From NCBI RefSeq assembly GCF_003606385.1, contig NZ_CP032514.1:186001-250000 (forward strand): a stretch of DNA of 64,000 nt, written 5' to 3'. Position 1 is the first letter of the stretch. Each line of letters opens with the position of its first letter. Both the position numbers and the translations under genes were made by a program. Of this stretch, positions 26,769 to 35,718 are shown one piece after another. Below the pieces are notes generated by a model that was not told the origin of the DNA, ran no database searches, and saw nothing but the letters and a program-made list of their open reading frames with translations. The stretch comes from Actinomyces lilanjuaniae (GTDB lineage Bacteria; Actinomycetota; Actinomycetes; Actinomycetales; Actinomycetaceae).

Positions 26769-26944
26769 GTAACGGGGGGTCCCGTGCAAAGACGATGCCA
26801 GGTCCTGGGCTGGCCTCCGCCCGGGTCGGGGTAAGGGTGTGCGTCTGGGACACAGTACAGGCGCTGCCGACGCGGCCGCGGCTGGGGAGCCACTGGAGAG
26901 ACCGGCAGAGACCACCCCTGTCGCTGGCGGGGCTGGCGGACGTC

Positions 26945-27712
26945 TCAGCGCGGCCGGGAGACGGCTACCGCCCGGGCGTTGTGTGCCCAGGTGTCGTCCA
27001 GGGGCTCGGGCTCCCACGTCCCCCCGGCGTGCTCGACGGCGCGCGCCAGCAGCCAGTCCGCCACCACCGGGTTCTTGGGCAGCAGCGACCCGTGCAGGTA
27101 GGTGCCGATGACGTGGTGGACGCGGGCGCCCTCTGTCCCGTCCCTCCCGTTGTTGCCGTCTCCCACGCGCACGGTGCCCAAGGGCCTGGCCCCGGGCCCC
27201 AGGGTGGTCAGCCCGGAGTGGTTCTCATAGCCCACCACGTCCCCGAAGTCCTCAGTAGCCAAGGTGATGTTGCCGATGAGCCGACTCTGCCCTGCACGGG
27301 TCTCGGCGTCGATGAGGCCGATGCCCGGAATCTGGGAGCCCTCACCGGTAAGGAACCGGTGCCCGAGGAGCTGGTAGAGGCCGCAGATCGCCAGCACGGG
27401 CACGCCGTCAGCCGCCCAGGCCCGCAGGGTGGGGCCTGAGCGGGCCAGGTCCTCCTTGATGCGTTCCTGGCCGGAGTCCTGCCCGCCCCCGCCTACTAGC
27501 AGGTCCACGTGCGACGGCAGCTCGTCGCCGACGTCGTAGGAGGACAGCTCGACGTCGTAGCCGTGCCACTGCGCCCGGCGGGCCAGGACCAGCGTGTTGC
27601 CCCAGTCGCCGTAGATGTTCATGTCCCGGGGGTAGAGCTGGACCAGGCGCAGGCGCCCACGGGCGGGAGCCTCGGTGGTGTGCTCGTAGAGGCGGGTGCC
27701 GACGGTACTCAT
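26945..27712 (-). CDS. gatD: lipid II isoglutaminyl synthase, glutaminase subunit
   Basis: Class I glutamine amidotransferase-like subunit that supplies ammonia to MurT for amidation of the D-Glu in lipid II. Triad region: LAICGLYQLLGHRF with the nucleophilic cysteine, and GTYLHGSLLPKNP with the histidine. N-terminal RLVQLYPRDMNIYGDWGN is characteristic of GatD. 255 residues. Start overlaps the murT stop by four bases (27709-27712), so the two subunits are coupled. Confidence 0.93.
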   Translation of the reverse strand: MSTVGTRLYEHTTEAPARGRLRLVQLYPRDMNIYGDWGNTLVLARRAQWHGYDVELSSYDVGDELPSHVDLLVGGGGQDSGQERIKEDLARSGPTLRAWAADGVPVLAICGLYQLLGHRFLTGEGSQIPGIGLIDAETRAGQSRLIGNITLATEDFGDVVGYENHSGLTTLGPGARPLGTVRVGDGNNGRDGTEGARVHHVIGTYLHGSLLPKNPVVADWLLARAVEHAGGTWEPEPLDDTWAHNARAVAVSRPR

Positions 27713-29091
27713 GACATGACCTCCTCGACGTCGGTGAGCTCGCCCAGGATGGCGCGCAGGGACAGCATGGCGGTGTAGGTGGTGAAGATCCGCACGGGCC
27801 GGTCGGCCTGGGAGGCCGCCTGGCGCATGCGGGCCACGGCCTGGCGCAGGTCAGGCTCCACCAGCTCCACGGCGACCTCGTCGTAGCGCAGGCGCAGGGC
27901 CATGTCCCAGGCCCGCACGCCGGTGACGACCGCCACCCCGCCGGGGCGCAGCACGTCGAGCTCCACGTCCCACAGCCAGGACATGTCGCGGCCGTCGGCG
28001 TACTCGTCGTTGATGGCGATCATGACCACCTCGCCGTCGTGCGCCTGGGCCGCGGCGGAGAGCAGCCCCATGCGGAAGCCGGCGGGGTTCTTGACCAGGG
28101 ACAGCTGGACGGGGCGTCCGTCCAGGGTGAGGACCTCGCCGCGACCGAAGGCGGCCTCCACCCGGCCCAGGGTGGTCAGCAGGCCCGTCAGGTCGGCGTC
28201 GTCCCCGAGCACCTCCAGGACCACCTCCAGGGCGGCACAGGCGTTGAGAAGGTTGTGCACGCCGGGGATGGTGAAGGTGACCTCGTGGTCCGCTCCATCC
28301 ACCCGGACGGTGGCACGCTGCCCCGTGATGGCCTGCAGCGTGACCCGGGGGGCGACAGGCGTCCCGGCTGTTCTGGCGGCCCCGTCCTCGCTCGCAGCGG
28401 CGCCGTTGGCGGACCCGTGGGTCGCGGTGCCGACCCCTTGGGCGGGTCCCGGTGCCAGCCCGGTACGCAGGTCGTCGTCGGACAGGAACAGGTGGCGCAA
28501 CCCGGCGCCAGCGCCGAAGGCTGCGGTACGGGCTGTGACCGGCTCCAGGAAGGCGGGGGAGGACAGTCTGGGGTCGTCGGCGTTGACCACCACCACCTCA
28601 CGCGTGGCCGAGGCGATCTGGGCCAGGAGCGAGGCGGTGTAGTCGATCTCCCCGAAACGGTCCAGCTGGTCGCGCATGACGTTGAGCAGGAGGCAGGCCC
28701 GCGGCCGTACCTGGGCGACGAAGTGGACGGCGTGAGCCTCGTCGAGCTCCAGGACGGCGATGTCGGCGTCCAGGCGGCCGGCCGCGTCCACCTCGGTGAG
28801 CAGGGCCGCGAGCACGCCACGCACGAAGTTGGAGCCCGTCCGGTTGGTAAAGACTTTCAGCCCCTGCTCGCGCAGGAGCTGGACCACCATCTTGGTGGTC
28901 GTGGTCTTCCCGTTGGTGCCGGAGACCACGACGACGCCGTAGGGCAGGCGGCCCAGGGTGCGGGCCAGGAATCCCGGGTCCGTGCGCTCCATGACGAGTC
29001 CGGGGAAGGCAGTACCGCCGCGGCCGCCGCCACGTAGCCGGGCCGCCAGCCGGGCCGCGTGCCCGAGCGTGACCGTAAGTCGTGAACGCAT
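27709..29091 (-). CDS. murT: lipid II isoglutaminyl synthase, MurT subunit
   Basis: Mur-ligase-like ATPase that activates the alpha-carboxyl of D-iso-glutamate in lipid II. Walker-type P-loop VSGTNGKTTTTKMV, NRTGSNFVRG, ELDEAHAVHFV and the DUF1727 C-terminal region (VKNPAGFRMGL, INDEYADGRDMSWLWDVEL) are all present. The four-cysteine zinc ribbon known from S. aureus MurT is missing; the equivalent place has a Gly/Ala-rich stretch without cysteines. 460 residues. Upstream of gatD with overlapping codons. Confidence 0.93.
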   Translation of the reverse strand: MRSRLTVTLGHAARLAARLRGGGRGGTAFPGLVMERTDPGFLARTLGRLPYGVVVVSGTNGKTTTTKMVVQLLREQGLKVFTNRTGSNFVRGVLAALLTEVDAAGRLDADIAVLELDEAHAVHFVAQVRPRACLLLNVMRDQLDRFGEIDYTASLLAQIASATREVVVVNADDPRLSSPAFLEPVTARTAAFGAGAGLRHLFLSDDDLRTGLAPGPAQGVGTATHGSANGAAASEDGAARTAGTPVAPRVTLQAITGQRATVRVDGADHEVTFTIPGVHNLLNACAALEVVLEVLGDDADLTGLLTTLGRVEAAFGRGEVLTLDGRPVQLSLVKNPAGFRMGLLSAAAQAHDGEVVMIAINDEYADGRDMSWLWDVELDVLRPGGVAVVTGVRAWDMALRLRYDEVAVELVEPDLRQAVARMRQAASQADRPVRIFTTYTAMLSLRAILGELTDVEEVMS

Positions 29092-29408
29092 GAGGCTCCT
29101 GGAGGTCTGGGATAGCAGGTGGTAGCAGACGCAGTGCCCGTCCGGGGCACTGAGACGTGCAGGTCCGCACGGTGCCTGGGACAGGGTGGGTGCACGGACC
29201 TGGCACCCCTGGCACCGTGGTGGTACGGCCAGGCTGCCGCGACCCGCGCCAGTCTAGGGCAGACCCGGTAGTGATGGCGTGGCTGTCTGCTCACGGTCAG
29301 GGTCGAGGTGTGGAGCCACGCCGCGGGGCTGCACGCCGCGGGGCTGTACGCTGGCGGTGCCGTTGGTGACGAGTGGGGTCCCCGGTATGGCCGGGGTACC
29401 GGGGCGGC
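29092..29408. other. gap between murT and the lipid kinase gene
   Basis: No gene. Contains a tandem 15-bp duplication (CACGCCGCGGGGCTG at 29317-29331 and 29332-29346) and a hairpin at 29380-29404. Confidence 0.6.
29380..29404 (-). terminator. hairpin after the lipid kinase gene
   Basis: CCCCGGTA and TACCGGGG with a nine-base loop, 4 bases past the stop of the leftward gene. Confidence 0.5.
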
Positions 29409-31073
29409 TCAGCGGGTCGGTGCCGACCGGGCGGGTGCGACGACGCGCAGTGCCCCGGGCTCGACGGTGGCTCTCAGGGTGCGGGTCGGCTCGGTGGTGT
29501 CGCCGTCCAGCTCGAAGGCCACGGGTTCCACGGTCTCGATGGTGATCCGCCTGGCCTGAGCGAAGGTGAATCCCTTCACGTTCTGCCCGGTGTACTGGCC
29601 GGTGAGGGACTGTGCCCCCAGCCTGGCCCAGTCAGTGACCCTGTCGGGGTTGGCTAGCAGCAGGTCTACGTACCCGTCATCAGGCTGGGCGTCGGGAAAC
29701 AGGGCGATCCCTCCCGTGATTGTCCCCACGTTACCTACCAGGGCCATGACTGCCTGCTGCTGGGTGGGCTCGCCGTCGTCGAGGGTCACGGTGGCGGTAA
29801 ACGGGGCGGGGAAGGCGTTGTGGACCGCTGCCAGCGCATATGCCCCGGAGCGGATGACTCTCTTGAGGTGCTCGTCCACGTCCCCCATGATCCGCGCATC
29901 CAGGCCCACGCCTGCCATGACTACGAAGCGCTGCGCCCCGCCGTCGTGTCGGCAGTGCACGACGTCGATCGGACGGGGCTGGCCGTGCAGAGCCAGCTGC
30001 AGGGCCTGGTCGGTGTCCAGGGGGACGGCGAGGTTGCGGGCCAGGAGGTTGCCGGTACCTGCGGGGATGAGCGCCATGGGTGGTGGTGCTGCCGCCTCCG
30101 CGAGCTCGGCGCTGACGGCCCGTACGGTGCCGTCACCCCCGGCCACCATGACCAGGTCCACCCCGGCGTCCAGCGCGCGGCGGGTCATCTCCCGGCCGGG
30201 GTCGTCGGGGCTGGTCTCCAGCCACAGGGTGGGCAGCCACCCTGCGTTGAGCACGTCGGCCTCCACACGGCGACGCAGCAGGGACAGGTCGTCAAACTTG
30301 GTGGGGTTGTAGATGAGGGCGGCACGCTTGCCGGTGCTGCCCCGAGGCAGGCCCCGGCGCGCCCAGGCGGCCACGATGGAGTCGATACCTCCCGCCCACA
30401 GCGCTGTGTTGGCTACTGTCGCCCCCAGGAGGAACCCGCCGACGACGTCGGAGGCGGTGGCCAGTCCCATGACCCACTGCCCGGCGGCAGCCAGGCAGAC
30501 TACCGTGTAGCCCACGACGGTACCGACCAGTACCCTGGACGAGCCCCGCCGGTGTGCCCGTGCGAGGGTGACCAGGACCCAGGCGCCCAGGGTGGTGGCC
30601 GTGACGTGGCCTGCCGGGTAGGCGCCGCCGAGGGCGGAGATCGAGTCGGCGAAGAACGACGCCGGGGCGGGGCGGTCCAGGCGCCAGGCAATGACCTGCT
30701 GGAGAGGGATGCCCAGGGCGGCCACCCCCAGGGCCAGGCTGAGGCGCCTCATCCGGTTCTTGTAGGACACAATACCGAGGACCGTGGTGCCGATGAGCAC
30801 GGCGACCGGGTGCGTGACCAGGGCGAGGGCCTCGGCGACCTGTCCGACAGCCGAGCGTGAGCCGATGTCCGGGGGGTGGAGGGCCTGGTCCAGGCCGGTG
30901 AGCGCTGCGGAGTGCAGAAGGCGGGTCCACGCGAGGAAGGCCAGGGCAAAGCCGATAGCGAGGACGCTCTCCAGGCGGCCGCGGGTGGGGCTGATGCTGG
31001 GGCCGGGTCCGCTCAGGCGCTGCTCCTGGCTACGGGACCGGTGGCGTGCCTGCTCCGAGGGCCTGCTGGCCAC
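29409..31073 (-). CDS. PAP2 phosphatase-diacylglycerol kinase fusion
   Basis: Bifunctional membrane lipid enzyme. The N-terminal half is a PAP2-type domain with several membrane helices and the motifs RLDRPAP and AYPAGHVTATTLGAWV (active-site Ser/Gly/His region), plus MGLATASDVVGGFLLG. The C-terminal half is a lipid kinase of the DAGK/YegS family with AALIYNPTKFDD, VAGGDGTVRAVS and IPAGTGNLLARNLAVP. GTG 31073 is chosen (AGGAGG five bases upstream) rather than the longer frame to 31223 that overlaps another gene. 554 residues. It may interconvert phosphatidic acid and diacylglycerol; direction and substrate are inference. Confidence 0.85.
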   Translation of the reverse strand: MASRPSEQARHRSRSQEQRLSGPGPSISPTRGRLESVLAIGFALAFLAWTRLLHSAALTGLDQALHPPDIGSRSAVGQVAEALALVTHPVAVLIGTTVLGIVSYKNRMRRLSLALGVAALGIPLQQVIAWRLDRPAPASFFADSISALGGAYPAGHVTATTLGAWVLVTLARAHRRGSSRVLVGTVVGYTVVCLAAAGQWVMGLATASDVVGGFLLGATVANTALWAGGIDSIVAAWARRGLPRGSTGKRAALIYNPTKFDDLSLLRRRVEADVLNAGWLPTLWLETSPDDPGREMTRRALDAGVDLVMVAGGDGTVRAVSAELAEAAAPPPMALIPAGTGNLLARNLAVPLDTDQALQLALHGQPRPIDVVHCRHDGGAQRFVVMAGVGLDARIMGDVDEHLKRVIRSGAYALAAVHNAFPAPFTATVTLDDGEPTQQQAVMALVGNVGTITGGIALFPDAQPDDGYVDLLLANPDRVTDWARLGAQSLTGQYTGQNVKGFTFAQARRITIETVEPVAFELDGDTTEPTRTLRATVEPGALRVVAPARSAPTR

Positions 31074-31119
31074 AGCAACCTCCTGGGACTCGCCGAGAGA
31101 AGATCCTACGAGCAGCACC

Positions 31120-31935
31120 TTAGCGGCGGTGGCGGCTGGGGAGAAGAGGACGCGGGGTGGGTGGGGGCGGCTCGCCCGGAGGGGTGAGCACGCCGTGCTG
31201 CTCGTGGTCAGTAGCGCGGCCATGGCCCTGGCCTACGACGCCGCCCGGCCACACGTGAGGTGAACGACGCTGCCAGGCGTCTGGTGGGGTGTCCGGGTCG
31301 ACGGCGAACCGGGCGTCGTCAGAGAGTGCCAGGGTGAGAGCGGCGTTCCTGACGCGCTCCAGGTGGATCAGCACCTCGCTGGTCTGCCACACCAGGTCCA
31401 TAAGGACGACTTCCTGGGTGTGGCGAGGGGCGGGGTGCAGCATCATGGAGTGGACGTGGTACTCTTCCCGCTGCGGCATGACCAGGTTGTCGTCCACGCC
31501 CTGGTGGTGCTTGATCCGCTGGAGGACCTTGCCGAAGCAGAACACGCGGTGGCGCTCCTCCTCGAGCGTGTCCTGCCACTGCACGGCCCGGTCCGGGTCG
31601 TGTGCCCACTCCTGGAGAAGCACCTCGATCTCCATGAGTACCCTGGCGACGTCGTTGATGGTCTACTGGTCGTCGGCGAGCACTCCTTCGGTGCCCCTGA
31701 GGGCCTCCCTGCTCGCGCGGTCAAGGAGGACGTCGAGGGCCTGGCTCGGTGTCTCACGGGCGAGGAAGGTAAGCAGGCTGGTGATGGTGTCGATCCCGGG
31801 CAGGAGCAGTGGCATGCGTGTGTGGAGCTGGAGCAGCCTTGCTGAGTGTGCCTGGTGGGTGCGCAGCAGGGCACCTGCCGTTGAGGAGGCGCCTACGGCA
31901 CGTAGGACGGCCTCGTAAGACTCCGTCACTGTCAT
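31120..31935 (-). pseudogene. unknown protein interrupted by an in-frame TAG
   Basis: Not recognised. Two open segments, 31935-31666 and 31635-31120, lie in the same frame and are separated by one TAG codon at 31663-31665 and a few sense codons (TINDVARVL). Read through, they give a continuous all-helical soluble protein rich in Arg, Leu and His without membrane segments or clear catalytic motif. The 3' 130 bases look non-coding (Pro-rich), so the natural end may be near 31250. It sits next to an Abi_2 gene and a CRISPR locus, which suggests but does not show a defence role. Confidence 0.5.
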
Positions 31936-32015
31936 GACTCACCCAGCCAGGCTACAGGTAGGTGTCTAGAAGGCGGCAGGCCTGCCCGGACTCCGCGCGT
32001 CATCGCTTGGGTCGT

Positions 32016-32789
32016 CTAGCCTTGCCAGAGGTCGAGGGACTCCCAGTTGCTGGGGGCTCCCAGTGACGCGGTTGTCAGGGCGTGCGAGGTCGGGAACTGC
32101 CGCATCAGTGCGGCCAGGTGCCTCGGCCAGTCAGCACCCGGGTCGATGGAGCGCAGTAGGTAGGCGATGACGGCGAGGGCGTTGTAGGTCCCGAAGACCC
32201 CTTTCGCTGTCGGGTTGTCCCGCAGGTGGTCGAGGACTGGGATCTGCCCGGCCTTGGGGCGGGCTGGTGCGTGCTGGAGCTTTCTGTTGGACAGGCGGGA
32301 GTGGTGGTCCGCGACGTTGCGGACGTAGTTCAGGCTCGCGAGCCAGCAGGTCATGACCTTCTTCGTGGGGACTCCGAGCGCCAGGGCGATCTCCTCAGCG
32401 TCCTGCTGGCGCATGCCCCGGTAGAGGAGGGACAGGTGACCCAGCTCGAGGATCTCGGTCAGCGCCCAGACCGGCATCCGGTTGTCGTACTTCTGCTGGA
32501 AGTGCTTGACGAACTGCTCGTCGGAACTGCTCTTCCTCTCGTTGACCCGCTGGAGCCACTGTACGTGCCTGCTCGGTGCGGGGTCCCGGACGTCGGTGCC
32601 CTCGGCGGTGAAGGCCTTGGTGAAACAGTCCGGGTCCTCGTAGGCGAAGGGCGACCTCCTACCGAGCACGTAGCCGATCTGCATGCGGATGGCGACCTCA
32701 ATGCGCTCGACGCCGTCCATGACGAGCATGCGCAGACGCCGGTCGATCTGCTCGTCGACGGACAGCCACGGCTTCGCGTACTCCGCCAT
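32016..32789 (-). pseudogene. Abi_2 (AbiD/AbiF-like) abortive infection protein with internal deletion
   Basis: Belongs to the Abi_2 family, phage-defence proteins with a HEPN-like fold. The core from RRLRMLVMDGVERIEVAIRMQIGYVLG to the C-terminus is well kept, including RNVADHHSR, an RX4H motif as in HEPN RNases. The expected segment between the start (KPWLSVDEQID) and the core, about 60-90 residues with the YYRLxGY block, is absent: EQID runs straight into RRLRML. This looks like an internal deletion. 257 residues against about 300-330 normally. ATG 32789. It may be inactive. Confidence 0.7.
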
Positions 32790-32811
32790 GGTCCTCCCTG
32801 GGACAAGGAAA

Positions 32812-32842
32812 ATCAGCCCGCGCCTGGCGGCAACGGGCTGAT
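32812..32842. terminator. hairpin between CRISPR array and Abi_2 gene
   Basis: ATCAGCCCG and CGGGCTGAT (9 bp) with a 13-base loop. Lies just past the array in the cas reading direction; it may end the cas-array transcript. Confidence 0.45.
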
Positions 32843-32860
32843 CATGATGGCACCAGTATA

Positions 32861-32949
32861 CCTCTACCCCCGCGCACGCGGGGCTGGCGAGGGTAATAAG
32901 CCGCGACGCACTATGGCGAAGCCTCTACCCCCGCGCACGCGGGGCTGGC
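32861..32949 (-). CRISPR. minimal CRISPR array: two repeats, one spacer
   Basis: Two identical 28-bp repeats (32861-32888, 32922-32949) around one 33-bp spacer (32889-32921). Each repeat contains a perfect 7-bp stem, CCCCGCGCACGCGGGG on the plus strand, the shape processed by Cas6e-type nucleases. On the minus strand there are 5 bases before and 7 bases after the stem, as in type I-E-like repeats, so the array is probably read leftward with the cas genes. It begins only 15 bases past the csb2 stop, with no room for a leader. Confidence 0.9.
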
Positions 32950-32964
32950 ACTTGCGAACCACTG

Positions 32965-34320
32965 TTATGACGCGGATCCGGTGCGACGGTGAGGCCGTTT
33001 TGCATTCACCGCCAACCCTGTCGCGCCTGCGGGCACCATCCAGGTGTGGTTGAGCAGTACCGGTCCAGGAACGGTGTCCCGAAAACGTACCGTCACGTGC
33101 CGCGCCACGTCGGGCTCGTGCACGTCGCTTCCTACCTCGGGCCTGGCCTCAGAATGCAGGCCAGCCCAGCAGACCCGGGTCCTGAGACTAGCAGTGAGAT
33201 CACTCAGGCTGCGCTCCACGGCGTCACGGGTGGCCGTCACCGGAACCACTGACGTCCACTCGTGGGACGGCTGGGTCGCTGCGCGCACGACACGAGGGAG
33301 AGAGGACAGCGCGCGCGGCTCGGTGGGTCGCGCCTCCACGACACCGCTGCGGACAGCGAGCTGGAGCGGGCGCGGGACCGACGTCGCCCAGACCGCGACT
33401 CCTCGGAGTACCGGGACCTCCCGCTGCCCACTACCGGAGACCCACCCGAACAGTGGCAGCACTGAAACCAACTCTGGGACCTGCTCCCGGATCTGGTCAA
33501 CGACCATGGCGGCGTCGGCTGCGTACACTGCCACTCCCCCCAGGCGACCGCCGGGGAACCGGTAGAGCGCAGCGTCTACTGGGTTTCCCCTAGGACGCCC
33601 TGCTGCCCACGTGCCTTCCTCGGAGCAGTACAGCCGATACCCCCACGTGGGGCGCACGTCAAGCCCAGGATGGGTGCCGGTGACGCGGCTCTGGCGCCTG
33701 CGCTCCTCCCTGGCGTCAAGCGCAGCCAGGTACTCCATAGTGGCCACGCGCAGCCTGAGCGGACCGTCCTCGTCCGGTTCCCACCGGTCGTGGTTGCCGG
33801 GCGCCTTGTCGTCGCCAGCAACGACGTCAAGCAGCACCGGTGATGTTGGACGTCCCAGGTAGGTGACGGCGCGAGCCACTGCGGTCAACGTACCCAGGTC
33901 AGCGCCTGCGACAGGAGCGTCCTCGAAGAACCACCGTACGACGTCGTCGTGGCCACGGCCTACTAGCATCCCCCGCTCCGAGTCCTTCTCACTCTTCTCG
34001 CCGAATCGCTTGTTCGCGTCCACGATGCCAACAGGCTTCCCTGCATTCTTCCCAGTCCTGCCCAGGCTGACCTCGTTGTTCACAGGTACCCACCGCCGGT
34101 ACCTCACGTCGCGGGCGCCAGCAGCGGGAGCAGTGACCCGCGGCGGCGAAGCGGCAAAGAACCTCTCGACGACGTCGACCCCGGTGCCCGAGGAGTGGGC
34201 CGCCGCTAGCAGGGCTGCCGCCAGCCGTGCCGGGGCCGGTGGCCACTCAGGCCACCCCTCAGCGTCGTGGGCGTTGAACTGCCCCGTGGGGAAGCGTGCC
34301 GTCACAGTGAGGCTGGTCAT
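32965..34320 (-). CDS. csb2: CRISPR type I-G (former I-U) protein Csb2, Cas5-like
   Basis: Subunit of the crRNA-guided surveillance complex. The N-terminus SLTVTARFPTGQFNAHDAEGWPEWPPAPARLAAALLAA matches the GSU0054/Csb2 family, whose N-terminal half is RAMP/Cas5-like. 451 residues, close to family length. Start overlaps the csb1 stop by four bases. Last gene of the cas operon, directly before the array. No frameshift seen. Family assignment rests on the N-terminal motif, size and partner genes. Confidence 0.78.
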   Translation of the reverse strand: MTSLTVTARFPTGQFNAHDAEGWPEWPPAPARLAAALLAAAHSSGTGVDVVERFFAASPPRVTAPAAGARDVRYRRWVPVNNEVSLGRTGKNAGKPVGIVDANKRFGEKSEKDSERGMLVGRGHDDVVRWFFEDAPVAGADLGTLTAVARAVTYLGRPTSPVLLDVVAGDDKAPGNHDRWEPDEDGPLRLRVATMEYLAALDAREERRRQSRVTGTHPGLDVRPTWGYRLYCSEEGTWAAGRPRGNPVDAALYRFPGGRLGGVAVYAADAAMVVDQIREQVPELVSVLPLFGWVSGSGQREVPVLRGVAVWATSVPRPLQLAVRSGVVEARPTEPRALSSLPRVVRAATQPSHEWTSVVPVTATRDAVERSLSDLTASLRTRVCWAGLHSEARPEVGSDVHEPDVARHVTVRFRDTVPGPVLLNHTWMVPAGATGLAVNAKRPHRRTGSAS

Positions 34321-35573
34321 GACTTCTGCCCGTCAACGGCGAGAATGATCTTGCCCAGCGGCGAGTCGTGGCCGATGCGGACGACTCGCGGCCCCTCCCA
34401 GCCCACCTCCGCCCCGAGGTCACGGACCAGCCCTGCCAGCTCGTCGACGTCGGGCAGCCGGATCGCCTCAGGCGCCGCGCCGTGCCGCTGCACCTGGACA
34501 TCCAGCCCGGGCTTGCACAGACGCAGTTCCGTGCCAGCGCGCAGGGAGAGGTTGTGCTGCAGCAGGCTGTACAGCAGGAGGGTCAGCGCGACCGTCAGTA
34601 CCCGTGCGGGCTCGGGATCAGGAAGGAAACGGAAGGTACGCAGGCCGGTCAGCGAGAAGAAGGCGTGGCTCTCGATGGCACGGTAGGTGAGGTCGTACGG
34701 CCCGGGACGGCTCGCGCTGGTAGTCAGGTCGGTGGGGGGAATAGACCCCAGGCCCACCGTTGACAGCTTGTTGCCACCGATCTTGGTGTCCTCACTGACT
34801 GCGGCGAACAAGGCGTCAACCTTGGCGGCCGCACGTCGCCGCTCCTTTACCCCCAGCGCCAGGAACTCGGCGGTGAACAGGCGGGCTGAGCGGGAGTCTG
34901 CCGGGTTCATCGCGTAGTAGCCGAGATACTTGTCCCTTCCCTCTTCCAGTTCGGAGCCGTTCTTCTTTGTGGAACGAGACTTCTCGTTCGCCTTGTCCGC
35001 CGCCTTCTGGGACCGCTTGGTCTGTGAGTGCCACCAGCCGAAGGGGATAGCCGTGGGGAAGCCGGTAAGCAGGGCGGTCGGCTCCTTGCGGCTCGCCTGC
35101 TGGATGGCGTCAAAGTCCACCCCCGCCTCAATGAGCTCGTCATGCGCCAGCCGCCACGTGGCGTCAGCCTGACGGTGGGAGAGCTCTACCGAAGTGGTCA
35201 GCACCGTGCCCTCGTCATCGACAAAGACGACCAGTGGGAAACCCAGGTAGTCAGCGAGCGACCCCTCTCCGAAGGGCCCGGCGAGCAGTGCCTCGCACCG
35301 GGCGACCACCGAGCCCCAGGAGTCGATGGTAGCCATGGTCTCGCCATGTGAGCCGTTCTCCTCTGGGCCACGGAAGATGCCGACTTCCTCACCTTTCTGG
35401 CGAATAGTCCCAGCGGGCGGCGTCACAGTATGCCCGGTGAGGGACTCATAGCGTCCGGTCAGAGTGATCCCAGCGACGCTGGTATCGGCGGCCAGTTCTG
35501 CAACCAGGTGACGGAACTCGTCCGCGCTGACCTTGGTGGCGGCCGTGGTGGGATCGGCAGATGGAGTAGTCAT
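34317..35573 (-). CDS. csb1: CRISPR type I-G protein Csb1 (Cas7 backbone)
   Basis: Cas7-like protein expected to form the helical backbone along the crRNA. Resembles the GSU0053/Csb1 family: a central part LTGFPTAIPFGWWHSQ and a conserved C-terminal TYRAIESHAFFSLTGLRTFRF, then a region contacting RNA. 418 residues. ATG 35573 has CAGAGGAGGGCGAG upstream. 145 bases separate it from cas6, the only sizeable gap in the operon. No frameshift. Confidence 0.78.
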   Translation of the reverse strand: MTTPSADPTTAATKVSADEFRHLVAELAADTSVAGITLTGRYESLTGHTVTPPAGTIRQKGEEVGIFRGPEENGSHGETMATIDSWGSVVARCEALLAGPFGEGSLADYLGFPLVVFVDDEGTVLTTSVELSHRQADATWRLAHDELIEAGVDFDAIQQASRKEPTALLTGFPTAIPFGWWHSQTKRSQKAADKANEKSRSTKKNGSELEEGRDKYLGYYAMNPADSRSARLFTAEFLALGVKERRRAAAKVDALFAAVSEDTKIGGNKLSTVGLGSIPPTDLTTSASRPGPYDLTYRAIESHAFFSLTGLRTFRFLPDPEPARVLTVALTLLLYSLLQHNLSLRAGTELRLCKPGLDVQVQRHGAAPEAIRLPDVDELAGLVRDLGAEVGWEGPRVVRIGHDSPLGKIILAVDGQKS

Positions 35574-35718
35574 GGTCTCGCCCTCCTCTGAGGCTCAGCG
35601 TGCGTGTATGGACAGGTGGGTACGCGGGGTGCGGGTGCCGGGGTGAGCGGCAGGCCAGCCCGGTCAGCAGGCAGGTCGGGACGCGGGTGCGGGTGCTGCC
35701 TGGGGCCAGGTCGTCACC

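Noticed and set aside
31120-31223. Start of the lipid kinase gene at 31223
   Set aside because: This would overlap the neighbouring gene and lacks a ribosome site; GTG 31073 has AGGAGG at good spacing.
32861-32949. A classical type I-E locus
   Set aside because: The repeat looks I-E-like, but cse1, cse2, cas5e, cas7e, cas1 and cas2 are absent; neighbours are Csb1/Csb2 type.
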